From Argopecten irradians (Eukaryota > Mollusca > Bivalvia > Pectinida > Pectinidae), in the NCBI RefSeq assembly GCF_041381155.1, contig NC_091134.1, positions 65,270,969 to 65,334,968 on the forward strand: a stretch of 64,000 bases of DNA. The letters run 5' to 3'. A program made the position numbers and the translations under genes. This document shows, piece after piece, positions 19,511 to 30,854 of the stretch. The notes beneath the pieces are model-generated. The model saw nothing but the letters and a program-made list of their open reading frames with translations. It was not told the DNA's origin and searched no databases. The number at the start of each line of letters is the position of its first letter. Within the stretch, counting starts at the first letter, position 1.

Positions 19511-20640
19511 GAGACCTAGACAGACATGGTGATGTGTTACAGTTAGGGATCGGGGAAGAATAAGTTCTTCAATTTGAAATAATACATAATGATAATTTTT
19601 AAGTGTTTATTTTTTTAATTACAACATCTACAATTTAATATACAGTATATATAACTATATAATACGATATTTTTTTTAGTATACATTAATAAAACCTTTT
19701 CACTGCAAAAGTAATAAAGATTATTTAATTATATATCAGTAGTTTCCATTTCATATCTTAAATTGTCTATATTACGTTTTCAAAAGTAAATGTTTTATGG
19801 GTAATTAAAATTGCATTAAATATATATATATATATATATATATGTCATTTACATGAAATAGTAAATACAAGCATTTTCACAAGTCAAAAACAACTGAATT
19901 GCAGCAAAAACCAGTCCTAATGTGCTTTTGAGACACTTTTTCTTTTATAATAAGCTATCAGTAACACAATCATATACCGGGTAATACATAGCTTTTAAAC
20001 AAAAAGATTTGGTGCCTATCAATCAGTTGTCTAGCGATACCCTTGTAGATCGTCTTTCATTAAAATATATACACTTTTATAATATTTTTCTTGCTATTTT
20101 AATTATAAGTTCTAAAAGTATTGTACGTAAAAATAGCTTAATTACATATTCTTTATTAAAAACTGAACGTCTTTAAAAGATCATGCAGAATTAAATCCAC
20201 TTCAAACTATATGACGTCCTCCACTATTTGGTGGCTAAGTCTACCTATAAGTACCCAATTCAGCTTGTTTTGATTCTTAATTACTGGTACACACAATATG
20301 TTTATGATCCCAACCCCACAAGTTATCTTGACCGTATATTGCGTCATGGTCCAATAATTATCACTTGTCAAACATACAGGTAAGCCACAGTATCCAGCTA
20401 TACACGTACCTCAAGGTGACCATCGATAGATGGCCAGAGGGCAGAATCGTTGCCTTCTGTGTTTGCATGACTTTATGAGAATGGGGGCAGTATCTTTATA
20501 TAATATGTGTTTTTAGAATTGTTTCTATGGAAGTTTGTTAAGACAAACAAATATGCTTTACCGTTTAAAAAGAAACACATAATAAGTACCATTCTTATTA
20601 GATACATGTACATGCTTGTTGTAGAGCCTGGGTAAACCGT
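19511..20640. other. AT-rich intergenic DNA, no gene seen
   Basis: Very AT-rich, with an (AT)n tract at ~19816-19842. No ORF with coding character on either strand. Confidence 0.6.
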
Positions 20641-20672
20641 TTCCCGGGGGGGGGGGGGGGGGGGGGGGGGTA
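20641..20672 (+). repeat. Poly-G run
   Basis: About 26 consecutive G bases. Its true length is uncertain because such runs are error-prone in assembly. Confidence 0.8.
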
Positions 20673-20877
20673 AGATTGGGATGAGCTGGCAAAACATATA
20701 TTAAGTGATGCTGAATACACCTAAATTATTTTTTTTTGTTGTAATTTTTTATTTTTTGTCAAACAATACATCAGTTTTACATTAATCACATATTCATGAA
20801 TTATTGATATAGTTATCTTCCATGCACATCTTTCACTCTGCCATTCTTTCATTCATCATTATAATTTCATTGTTTGA

Positions 20878-21145
20878 TTTTTTTTATAGAGAGAGGGGAG
20901 GGAGAGAAAAAAAATAAAAAAAGAACAAAGAATTGGGAAGGAAAGAAGGGATAATGGGATGAACTAGAAACGAGAGATCGTGAAGTATAATATTTAAATG
21001 TAGATATATTCTTATATGAAGAATAATGAATCAACTAAATGAAAACACGATTAAAAAAAAAAAGTAAAAAAAGAAGTAAAGAAAGAAAAAAGAAAGAAAG
21101 AAGGGGGGGAAAAAAAAGAAAAAAAAAAGAAGAAGGAGGCAAGAA
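20878..21145 (+). repeat. Purine-only microsatellite-like tract
   Basis: Long stretches of A and G only (GAGAGGGGAGGGAGAG, AAGAAAGAAAGAAGGG), with strong strand asymmetry. The 64-codon Lys-rich ORF at 21039-21233 is composition-driven and not a gene. Confidence 0.75.
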
Positions 21146-21289
21146 GTTAGATAGTCATTCTATATTTGATAGTTACAATAATATTATTGAATTAAAAATT
21201 ACTGCTCAACATCCTGATCAAAAGCAAGCATGACACATGTATGTATGACAACAAATAAATATATATTCTATTTTAATAAAAGATATGTG

Positions 21290-22474
21290 CAACTGTCAGG
21301 GATTTGTGAGTTCTACTAGCTTTATCCATTTTTTCCAATCTTTGGTAAATTTTTTAAAAGTTTTTTCTCCTTTTTTATAAGCTATATATCTTTGAACATA
21401 ATAATAATCTTTAATACAGTTTAAAAAAGCCATCACATTTAAAGAACCATGTAAACATCTTGTTTTATAAATATACTGTTTGATAAAAAGAACAATTTCA
21501 TTATCGATTCTTTGATATATTCCGTTATGATTAAATTTTCCGAAAAGCATAGTTTCTTTATTAATTGCAAATGGTATAAAACAGAATATCTAAAAGACTT
21601 TCAAAATTAGCTAAAAAATCCTGAACTTCAGAGCATTCCCAAAATAGATGAGTGATTGTCTCCCTTTCTAAAGCACATAACAAACAATAAGGATTATTAG
21701 AGAGACCAATTTTACAAAAAGATAAGTGTTAGTTGTTAGTATATAATGGGAGATTCGGAACTGAAGCCACTGAAGTTTAGTATTATTGGTAGAGATGAAG
21801 GGTATATTATATATATCTTTCCATGTTTCTTGATCGTAGTCAAAAGAGGTTCCCCATTTAGCTTGACCAGTTATTACAGTATTGTTTTTGACAAGTGCTC
21901 TATAAAAATCTTGGACTCCACAAATGTTTTTCAGTATAATTTCAAGACTAAAAGGAATAATTGGATAAAATAGTATTTCATTTGGTAAATTTACATTCTT
22001 CAGATACTTTTTAATGCTGGATATCAGTCCATTATATTGAAGATAATTACATATTACACCATAACTATTACAAAATTCATCATATGTAAGGAATGAACAT
22101 GGAGAAACACTTTTTAACAGGTCTTGTATAATTGAAATTCCCTTTCTAAACCATGATTGGTAGAAAATCGTTTTATTTCCAACAGTAATGTTTTTATTGT
22201 ACCAAATTGGTGTCTTAAGAACAGAGTGTTTTTCCGCTTCTAATTGATTATCCTTTATTCTTAGTTTGAACCATGCTGTAAATACATCCTTCCAAAAATC
22301 ATTCTTACAATTAGATAAAATTTTATTCAGATATTCACTTCCACAGTTTGCCAGATAAAGAAAGTTTACTTTAGTTTTTAGAATCATTTGCCATTTACCA
22401 TTTGATCTAAAAATTCTTCTTATCCACCCTATCTTTAACGAGTCTATAAACGATGAAAGATGAATCATTTTCAA
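21290..22474 (-). pseudogene. LINE polyprotein C-terminal part, frameshifted
   Basis: Continues the RT polyprotein after a frameshift: NGKWQMILKTKVNFLYLANC, then WGTSFDYDQETWKDIYNIPF and WLQFRISHYIL. Another frame then gives NNPYCLLCALERETITHLFW with a C-x2-C...H..C knuckle, and the last ~84 residues (YIYKTRCLHGSLNVMAFL) are in a third frame. At least two frameshifts make it non-coding. Confidence 0.8.
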
Positions 22475-23327
22475 ACCTCCATCTATTATAATTCTGGATA
22501 ACTACATCTCGCTTAAATTTATCTGAGTTGCTATTCCAAAGAAAATTAAAAAGAACTGTGTTAAGATGTTTTACAAAATTTTCATCTGGATTTGGAAGTG
22601 AAATAAAAAGATGATTTAACTGAGAAATTAAGAGAGATTTTATGATACACACTCTACCAATAGGAGATATTTTCCTTTTATTCCATGTTTGTATTAAATT
22701 TTTTAGTTTACATAATTTTTTATCAAAGTTCATTTTTGGTATTTTATGAAGATCAACATGAAAGTCAATACCAAGAAGTGTAAATTTAGTAACTCCCCAT
22801 TGTAAGTTCAAGCTCGGAATAAGTGTATCATTACTATACTTTTTACTGCCTATCCAAATAACCTGTGATTTTCCTGTATTTATTTTAAGTCCTGAAATTT
22901 TGGCATAAATATTTAATTCTGTAACAGCTGCCTTCAAAGAGTTTTCAGATCCATCAAGTATTAGAGAAGTGTCATCAGCATATTGAGAATTTAAAATACT
23001 ACAATTTTCTATATTTATACCAACAATGTTTCTGTTATTTCTAATACGAATAGCCAAGACTTCCGCACAGATGATAAAAATATAAGGAGCGATTGGATCG
23101 CCTTGACGACAACCGCGCATAATATTAAAAAATGAAGACAAATTACCTCCTTGATTAATTGCAGAGCTAGCATTATGATGTAAAACTTTTATCCAATTTC
23201 TTAAACTATTTCCAAAATTAAAGTATTTCAGAGTTTTATCAATAAATTTCCAGGAAACGGAGTCAAAAGCTTTTTCGAAATCAATTATTAACAACATTCC
23301 AGGGATATCATATTCCTCCTAAATTAT
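22407..23327 (-). pseudogene. LINE reverse transcriptase, palm domain
   Basis: RT motifs in order: LLIIDFEKAFDSVSW (motif A Asp), FFNIMRGCRQGDPIAPYIF (motif B), SQYADDTSLIL (motif C, YADD), GLKINTGKSQVIWIG and FTLLGIDFHVDL. It carries all palm catalytic aspartates but has lost the 5' domains. The frame changes near 22440. Confidence 0.88.
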
Positions 23328-25580
23328 TGTCATGACAGGCAGCCGTGAAGTGGAGCTGACGGGAGCTGTACAATGCGTAAATCAAGCATGTCTGTCACAA
23401 CCTTGAATTTACCAATAATACATGTATATATTATAATCAAAATTAATTTAAATTAGGTACTTATTCAACATTGTAATATGGTATTTTATAGTCATGATAA
23501 TCAGGTTTCTGATGGGTGTATCTCTGAACGCCAACATTTTGGATTTACCTGTGGGGTAGTTTGTTGTGACAGTGGTTATAGTCTTTTTCCTAAAAGCAGT
23601 CCCAATGCCAACAGGTAAATTTACCTGTAAAAGTTACCTGTGTTGATACTTATCTAAATGTATATTGATTAATTTTTACTTCAATAAGTGTTCAGATTTA
23701 ATATCAGATACATATATACATAATATATGTTTCTGGTAATATCTATGAAAATATAACAATAGAATCTATGAATGAAATTGAATTAAATTCGCAATGATTT
23801 TATTTCAAGAATTTTAAAGATTTCCTTGATATATCTAAAATCTCTGGTATCAATCTCATTAGATTTTCAAAAGATTGATACTAAAATCAAGCAAAATTCA
23901 TTGAAACCTATTTCACATGGAAGTAACTTTCCCATTCAGTAATATCAAAGAAAAAAATCCAAAAAGGAATTATCCTATTTCAACTTAGTTTTACACCAAT
24001 TCGATTAAAAGTTTGAAATAATATAAGCCTTTTGCCAGTTGAAACGTGATATTTTTCAACAAGGTCTTCCATATATGTCTGTTAAGTGACCTTATATAAT
24101 ATAAAGTACATGTAACATCTGCGTTAATTACCTACCAAAGAGTAAGGGAATTTATGTCAAATATGATTTCAAAACTTTAAAAATGTATTACTTGTACTTG
24201 ACTGACCTTTTTAAGTTAACAGAACATACAATATATTTTGAAAGTTGCATTAGGATGAATAATTTATCATAATTATATAATTTTCCTGCTTTCTTATCCT
24301 AAGATGGTATGTCTAGATCAGCGTGATGTTACATTATAATGTAAATGTATGTCATTATAGCATAAGAGCACCCAATAATTAAACTGTTGTCGGTTAACAG
24401 TGAAGTAATATTATATATTTTTGTGCATGTTAGAAATAATTTATAAATTTCTTTCCTATGGTTGATTTTCGGTCAAACATTGTTGCTAGATACAAATTGG
24501 TATATGTACTGTAATCTTTAAATAGAAAAAAATAAGAAAACTGTTAATTTGGTATTCTGAGCACTAAAAGTTTGCAACATTTTGAGAATTACAAGACCTA
24601 CAACATTTCGACTTGAAATAATTTTGCCAGTATTGCAACATTATATTAACATCAATAATGTGTATTAAAATGAATATGGTTGAGACCCTAAGTAACAGTC
24701 TTCAATTTCATTTCATTTGGTATTTTTATTAAGTTACTTCTAAAAATATTTTGTATCTAAAATACATATAGCAATGATATATTATTACCAATGTTTATAA
24801 AACATCATATATGTGTGTTTGTGTCGGCTTTAATAGATTACCAACTGAAACTATAATAAACAGGTCAAAATTTCCAACAAAATTAATTAAAATTTTTATG
24901 ATATTGTTTTTCTCCACTCATTTTCAAACCAAATACTTAAAGGTGTATGTCTCTGCGATAAAAGAAATCAACTATGCACGGTCACAAGAAATGAAAGTTG
25001 GCTAAGAATGTAGCCCTGGGGAACTCCTATGTCAATACAGAATACTATTACATTAGAATATACATTGATCAAGAAACCTGTTTTTCTGATAAAATTGAGA
25101 TATGGTTTTTGTAAAAAAATATTTCACCTGGAACTTAAAATGCATTGTTCTTAATAATCCGCATGTAGCTCCTTATTAATTCTTAGCATTTGCAATGTTT
25201 ATGATTTTATGTATATTAAAGCACCGATTATCTTTAATTAATAGTTTACATTGTATATTGTACAGAATATATTGAAGGAATTATTTTCCAAAATCCACAA
25301 ATGTTACCTATAATACTGATTGAAATACAGGTAAATCTCAGGTGACTTTACAGGTGAAAACAAAGACAGCTTATATGAAACAGTATATAATTGCCTTCCT
25401 ATTGTTTCCTAAAACAACACCTACCTATTGTTGATAATTATGTTGGCGTTCAGAGAACACCCCGTTTCTGATATATGTAAAAAGCCAATGTAAAAGAATT
25501 AAATTAAAGAAAAGATATTGGATGAAATATATATGATATTCCAATAATCTTGAAATAAATATTTTAGTTAATTATACACT
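23328..25580. other. Intergenic AT-rich DNA, no gene seen
   Basis: No coding pattern on either strand. The 64-codon ORF at 24811 has no recognisable features. A short CAGGTAAATTTACCTG palindrome lies near 23610. Confidence 0.55.
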
Positions 25581-25911
25581 TGGTATTTATATTATATTTA
25601 ATTTTAATGTATATAGCTTCATTGACAAATAAATTAATATGCACTTCCAGTTAAAACGCATATCCCTATTGACTAGCATTGTTGTATAGCTGTATGTATT
25701 TGTGTGATGAGTACAATGTATGTATGTAGAGAGGCTGCCACCTAAGTACAGCATGCTATAAATGGGCCTCCTGGGGTTGGGATAAGGTACTACTTGTATA
25801 CAGGTGTTTTTAGTCTGTGATACACTTGACTGAACATATTGAAGGGTGCCCAAAGAAGGCCCCAGGCCCCTGGCCCCACCTAAAAAGGTGTCTACCTTTC
25901 GAGCAGGCAAA

Positions 25912-27417
25912 TTTTTAGCCCACCATCATCAGATGGTGGGCTATTCAAATCGCTTTTTGTCCGTGGTCCGTCCGTCCTTCCGTCCGTCCTTCCGTCCGTC
26001 CGTCCGTTAACAATTCTTGTTATCGCTATTTCTCAGAAAGCACTGAAGGGATCTTTCTCAAATTTCATATGTAGGTTCCCCTAGGGCCCTAGTTGTGCAT
26101 ATTGCATTTTGGAACCAATCGGTTAACAAGATGGCCGCCAGGCAGCCATCTTGGATTTTGATACTTAAAGTTTGTTATCGCTATTTCTCAGAAAGTACTG
26201 AAGGGATCTTTCTCAAATTTCATATGTAGGTTCCCCTAGGGCCCTAGTTGTGCATATTGCATTTTGGGACCAATCGGTTAACAAGATGGCCGCCAGGCAG
26301 CCATCTTGGATTTTGATACTTAAAGTTTGTTATCGCTATTTCTCAGAAAGTACTGAAGGGATCTCTCTCAAATTTCATATGTAGGTTCCCCTAGGGCCCT
26401 AGTTGTGCATATTGCATTTTGGGACCAATCGGTTAACAAGATGGCCGCCAGGCAGCCATCTTGGATTTTAATACTTAAAGTTTGTTATCGCTATTTCTCA
26501 GAAAGTACTAAAGGGATCTTTCTCAAATTTCATATGTAGGTTCCCCTAGGGCCCTAGTTGTGCATATTGCATTTTGGGACCAATCGGTTAACAAGATGGC
26601 CGCCAGGCAGCCATCTTGGATTTTTAATACTTAAAGTTTGTTATCGCTATTTCTCAGAAAGTACTGAAGGGATCTTTCTCAAATTTCATATGTAGGTTCC
26701 CCTAGGGCCCTAGTTGTGCATAATGCGTTTTTGGATCGATCGGTCAACAAAATGGCCACCAGGCAGCCATCTTGGATTTTGATAGTTAAAGATTAATATC
26801 GCTATTTCTCACAAAGTACTGAAGGGATCTTTCTCATATTTCATATGTAGGTTTCCCTAGGGCTCTTGTTGTGCATAATGCGTTTTTGGATCGATCGGTC
26901 AACAAAATGGCCGCCAGGCTGCCATCTTGGAATTTGATAGTTAAAGTTTGTTATCGCTATTTCTCACAAAGTACTGAAGGGATCTTTCTCATATTTCATA
27001 TGTAGGTTTCCCTAGGGCTCTTGTTGTGCATAATGCGTTTTTGGATCGATCGGTCAACAAAATGGCCGCCAGGCTGCCATCTTGGAATTTGATAGTTAAA
27101 GTTTGTTATCACTATTTCTCAGAAAGTATTGAATGAATCTGTCTCAAATTTCATATATAGGTTCCTCTATGGCCCTAGTTGTGCATATTTCGATTTGGGA
27201 CCGATCGATTTACAAGATGGCCGCCAAGGAGCCATCTTGGATTTTGATAGTTGAAGTTTGTTACTGCTATTTCTCAGAAAGTACTGAAGCGATCTGTCTC
27301 AAATTTTATATGTAGTATGTTTGCAAAAGTTTGAAAAGCAGAGAAAAGATCCCTCTTTCCATTGTCAGACATAGATCATTCTTTGGTGGGCGCCAAGATC
27401 CCTCTGGGATCTCTTGT
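25912..27417 (-). mobile_element. Pearl/Helentron-like element, family B copy 3
   Basis: Reverse-oriented copy. It opens with the terminal hairpin TAGCCCACCATC-atca-GATGGTGGGCTA (25917-25944), the TCCGTCCGTCC tract (25965-26010) and about eight ~157-bp core repeats, and closes with CCAAGATCCCTCTGGGATCTC. The first four repeats are nearly identical (recent homogenisation) and the next ones are more diverged. The 60-codon ORF inside is repeat translation. Confidence 0.85.
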
Positions 27418-28485
27418 ATAAGTGTACAATATACTACATGTATGGATCATACATTGTTATCACGTAACTCACGCGGTTTGTAAAAGAAGGTCAGAATAGG
27501 ATATTGTCAAATTATCAAGGTTTCTAGAATTAAAATAATTATGACAAATTCAGAATCTAATCAACAACTATGAATCTAATGTTTAAATGGGTAGAAGTTG
27601 GATTTATTTTTATTCTGTCTGTTTGATTTGTTATCAGGCATGTGACCTTCATTTTAGCGATCGGTCCTTTGAACAGCGTTGATGCTCACGAGCAGGCACA
27701 TGCCCGATAATAAATTTTTGCTTTCTTAAGCCAGTGCTTACAGGTTCCTCAATCGGTTGACACAATAAAGTGTTATTTCTAATGCCGATTTTTAACGTCT
27801 ATGGACGATTTCTCATTTTTCCAATGCTTTGCAACGCGCCAGGTTCCATGTAGCAAATGTATACATATTATACATTTGACAGGATTAAAACTATTTCGTG
27901 CACCTTGCCGTTTAGAAAACAATATTCCATACATACATAGTTAAAGATTTTATGAAGAATTTAATTTGTTTATGTTTATATGTCCTTGCTTTTATTATGC
28001 CCATCAATATATTCTTTTTAATCAAAATATTTTGCCGATCAAAATATCTCTTTGGCGACGATTTGCTTACACTAAAAATCTTACTCCACGCAAGGTTCAT
28101 CACTTTATGCGTACGAAAAAGAATTTCATCTTTAAACTACATATTACTAGCTAAGAAGACTTGAACTATCCTTTGATGAGACATAACCAGTATGTGGTTT
28201 ACCGTACGCAGTTAATTTGCAACACAGTTAATTTGCTTTTATAACTTCTAATAAACGTCCTTATTTATAAATTAAATTGTATGATAATATATATATTGAG
28301 ACATTTCACTTAATATGTATCTATTCAAATAAACATTACAGTACGAATGATTTCCAGTCACCAACTGCAATTTTTATGTTGCAATAAATATTATGTTTCT
28401 GATCACAATAAATATTTCTATCTGTCAAAGTCCATATAGACTGCAGAATAAATACATATTTTCTCATATCTCTGTGGCACATCAT
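27418..28485. other. Intergenic DNA, no gene seen
   Basis: AT-rich sequence. The overlapping 62-70-codon ORFs at 27952-28164 lie in two frames and show no conservation signal. Nothing recognised. Confidence 0.5.
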
Positions 28486-28489
28486 CTAG

Positions 28490-28805
28490 TCTGTCTGTGG
28501 TCTGGATGTAGTGGACATTTTACCTGGACATGATGTCCACCTGTAGTGGACACCGTGTTCACACGTAGTGCACTCCGTGTCTACCTGTAGTCTAAATCTT
28601 GTGCACTCCGTGTCTACCTGTAGTCTAAATCTTGTGCACTCCGTGTCTACCTGTAGTCTAAACCTCGTGCACTCTGTGTCTACCTGTAGTCTAAACCTCG
28701 TGCACTCTGTGTCTACCTGTAGTCTAAACCTTGTGCACGCCGTGTCCACTCCTAGTTCACACCGTGTGCACAATATGTAACCTTTAGTCTACTACCAACT
28801 GTATA
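28490..28805 (-). repeat. 33-bp minisatellite, copy 2 of an inverted pair
   Basis: Five to six 33-bp units (GTGCACTCCGTGTCTACCTG + TAGTCTAAATCTT). Because 33 is a multiple of three, both strands stay open as 11-residue repeats (for example VDTECTRFRLQ), which are not proteins. Flanks match those of the copy at 19310-19510 in reverse complement. Confidence 0.88.
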
Positions 28806-29004
28806 CAGGTTGGGAACAATCATGTACAAAATGTGTAACCGTTATGAGGAATAGTCCTGCGTTTGAAGGATAAATTCAAACGGAAAAAGTCGTTTTAAAA
28901 TTGCACATTAAAAAGGGTGTCATAATTTTCAGATTACCATATACGGTGTAAAATTATATGATTTAAGACTGTTTTTGTTTATAAACGATTGAATTCCAAG
29001 CATT

Positions 29005-29118
29005 GAATGTCTTTCAGTTGGTATTTATAGCCAATAAATTCTATGAAGCGCTCTTCATGTTGGATTTGCCTCTGTCTAGTTGGCATTCGTATTGGCTATG
29101 AATGCCAACTGAAAGATG
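29005..29118. repeat. Short inverted repeat (hairpin)
   Basis: Arms CTTTCAGTTGGTATTTATAG (29011-29030) and its imperfect complement CTATGAATGCCAACTGAAAG (29096-29115) flank a ~65-bp loop. Probably a small MITE or a fold-back fragment. Confidence 0.6.
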
Positions 29119-29324
29119 TTCAGTTCTTATATTTACATTGGGTTACAATTTTATGTTGAATTACCAAGGGATTTTGCATCTATAATGAATTAATCATTTG
29201 TTATCGTTACAGATAGAACAGACATTTTAACAGCTGTTTTTAGCCCCATAGTAAACAATAGGGGTGAATTTGTTTGTGGAAATTTTTACAATAAAATTTG
29301 TCCCAATTTGAGTAATTATGTAGT

Positions 29325-29650
29325 GTAGGGGAACGGCCAGACGGGGATTCTAACCCTGCATGGACCCTCCGAACACTACCTGGTCACTGATGATCGACCC
29401 ACTGAGTCTAATCCTGCTACACTCTTCCCTCCTTTCTTGAAGTCTGCGCCCTAGTAGATATACGAGTCCCTTTTAAACACGGTCACCACCACCATGGTTT
29501 ATTAGTTGGTCGCCAACTCTGTAAGAGGAGAGAAGAAAATGTAGTGGCCAGACTGGGATTTGAACCCGTGACCCTCCAAACACTAGCCTGGTGCTCTACC
29601 GACTGAGCTACCTGGTCACCGATAATCAACCCAGTCCAATGCTGCAACAG
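29325..29650 (-). mobile_element. tRNA-derived SINE with two tRNA-like heads
   Basis: On the minus strand a tRNA-like head (29548-29620) has A box TAGCTCAGTCGGTAGAGCA and B box GGTTCAAATCC. A second, degraded head lies ~190 bp away (29330-29400). The same family with two heads is at 51995-52325. These are SINE heads and not tRNA genes: the acceptor ends do not pair over seven bases. Confidence 0.75.
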
Positions 29651-30527
29651 TAGAAAGTTTTATTAGGTATAGTGCCATGTAATAATATGACACCCATTTT
29701 TGCTAAAATGTATGAAACAACTTTATGCATTAACTTTTCACAGAATCCTGCTCTTGAGTAGCTAAATGATCCTTCAAATGCAGGACTATTTTGCATATAC
29801 TGGAGTGTCCCCAGCCAAGTATAACATGTGCAATAATCAAATGTTAAAAGTATCTTTGATGTTGATTTTCTACTGGTTCGTGAAAACCATTTTACCTCTG
29901 TGTGATGTTATCCAATGTTATCCAAATTAAATCTAAGTAATTTTCAAATCAAACATGGGCTTTAATATCAAGATATGTTGTTGTCAATCAAATAATTGAT
30001 GTACACAAGTTGTAAGTTACATGTACCTTGGCCAAAGCAATACAAGAGTCAGGACTCTATACACTAAAACATGTTTATAACAAACCTTTGGGGACCAACA
30101 AAATCACTTTGTTATAGTTCCTATATACACAAATGCATATTTCTAACAAGAACATTGACTAGGGATGGAAATTTTAAGTTATGAGCATGAATCCATTGTA
30201 AGCTTGTTCGTTATGAGCATGCTTTACTGTAAATAATATAAATGAGGAAAAAACCACAATATAATGTAACAAACTGTCTGTTACAACTCAGGTGTTTTTC
30301 CTGTTTCTTGATTTAGCAATAGCTACTTCATTCACATATACTAGTACCACATTCAACTTAAAGTGCACTTAAATTCCAATTTAATATATCCGGTTTACAT
30401 TATATGGAAACAATTCTTTAAAGCTCAGAAATATTGATTGTTCATGGATATATATAATTATTATGTGCTTGTAAATTTAACCCATGATGCAAGTATAATG
30501 ATAGATTTCTTAAAAAGGAAAATTTAC
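29651..30527. other. Upstream flank of YRDC, no gene seen
   Basis: Nonrepetitive AT-rich DNA. It may hold the YRDC promoter and 5' exon, but I could not place either. Confidence 0.4.
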
Positions 30528-30621
30528 ATGTGTAGTAAGTATGAATATTTGACAAACAAGCAATTGATGACTTGAAGAAGTTGTATACAGATCAATATTT
30601 ATATGATTATTCCCTTTTCAG

Positions 30622-30817
30622 ATTTACAGTATGTGGTTTCCTTGGCAACACAAAGTCTCAAATCGGGAAACATCATAGCAGTGCCAACAGATACTATATA
30701 TGGAGTCGCAGGATTAGCTCAGAGGAATGATGCTACTAGTAGGATCTATCAACTGAAAAATCGAGATTTGAAGAAACCAATCGCTATCAGTGTAGCTGAT
30801 ATTGATGATGTATACAA
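30622..30817 (+). CDS. YRDC: YRDC exon with PTDTIYG motif
   Basis: Encodes LQYVVSLATQSLKSGNIIAV, PTDTIYGVAGLA, IYQLKNRDLKKPIAISVADI and DDVY. Acceptor TTTTCAG, donor GTATGT. If the upstream ATG at 30603 were used instead of the acceptor, the frame would be the same. Confidence 0.88.
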
Positions 30818-30822
30818 GTATG

Positions 30823-30854
<32 letters not shown>

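Larger units (their letters stand above)
21290..23327 (-). mobile_element. 5'-truncated LINE (L1/Tx1-like) on minus strand
   Basis: Contains the C-terminal two thirds of an RT polyprotein in several frames, reading from 23327 down to 21290. The 5' part (endonuclease and fingers) is missing beyond ~23327, and a stop (TAG) lies just upstream of EEYDIPGMLLIIDFEKAFD. The A-rich/purine tract at 20878-21145 lies downstream in element orientation. Likely a dead insertion. Confidence 0.85.

Noticed and set aside
28486..28780. Open frames on both strands with an 11-residue repeat
   Set aside because: The 33-bp minisatellite unit is a multiple of three, so both strands stay open by arithmetic. Flanks and the inverted copy at 19.3 kb are noncoding.
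29548..29620. Possible tRNA gene
   Set aside because: A and B boxes are present, but the acceptor stem does not pair and the same head occurs in repeated bodies. It is a SINE.
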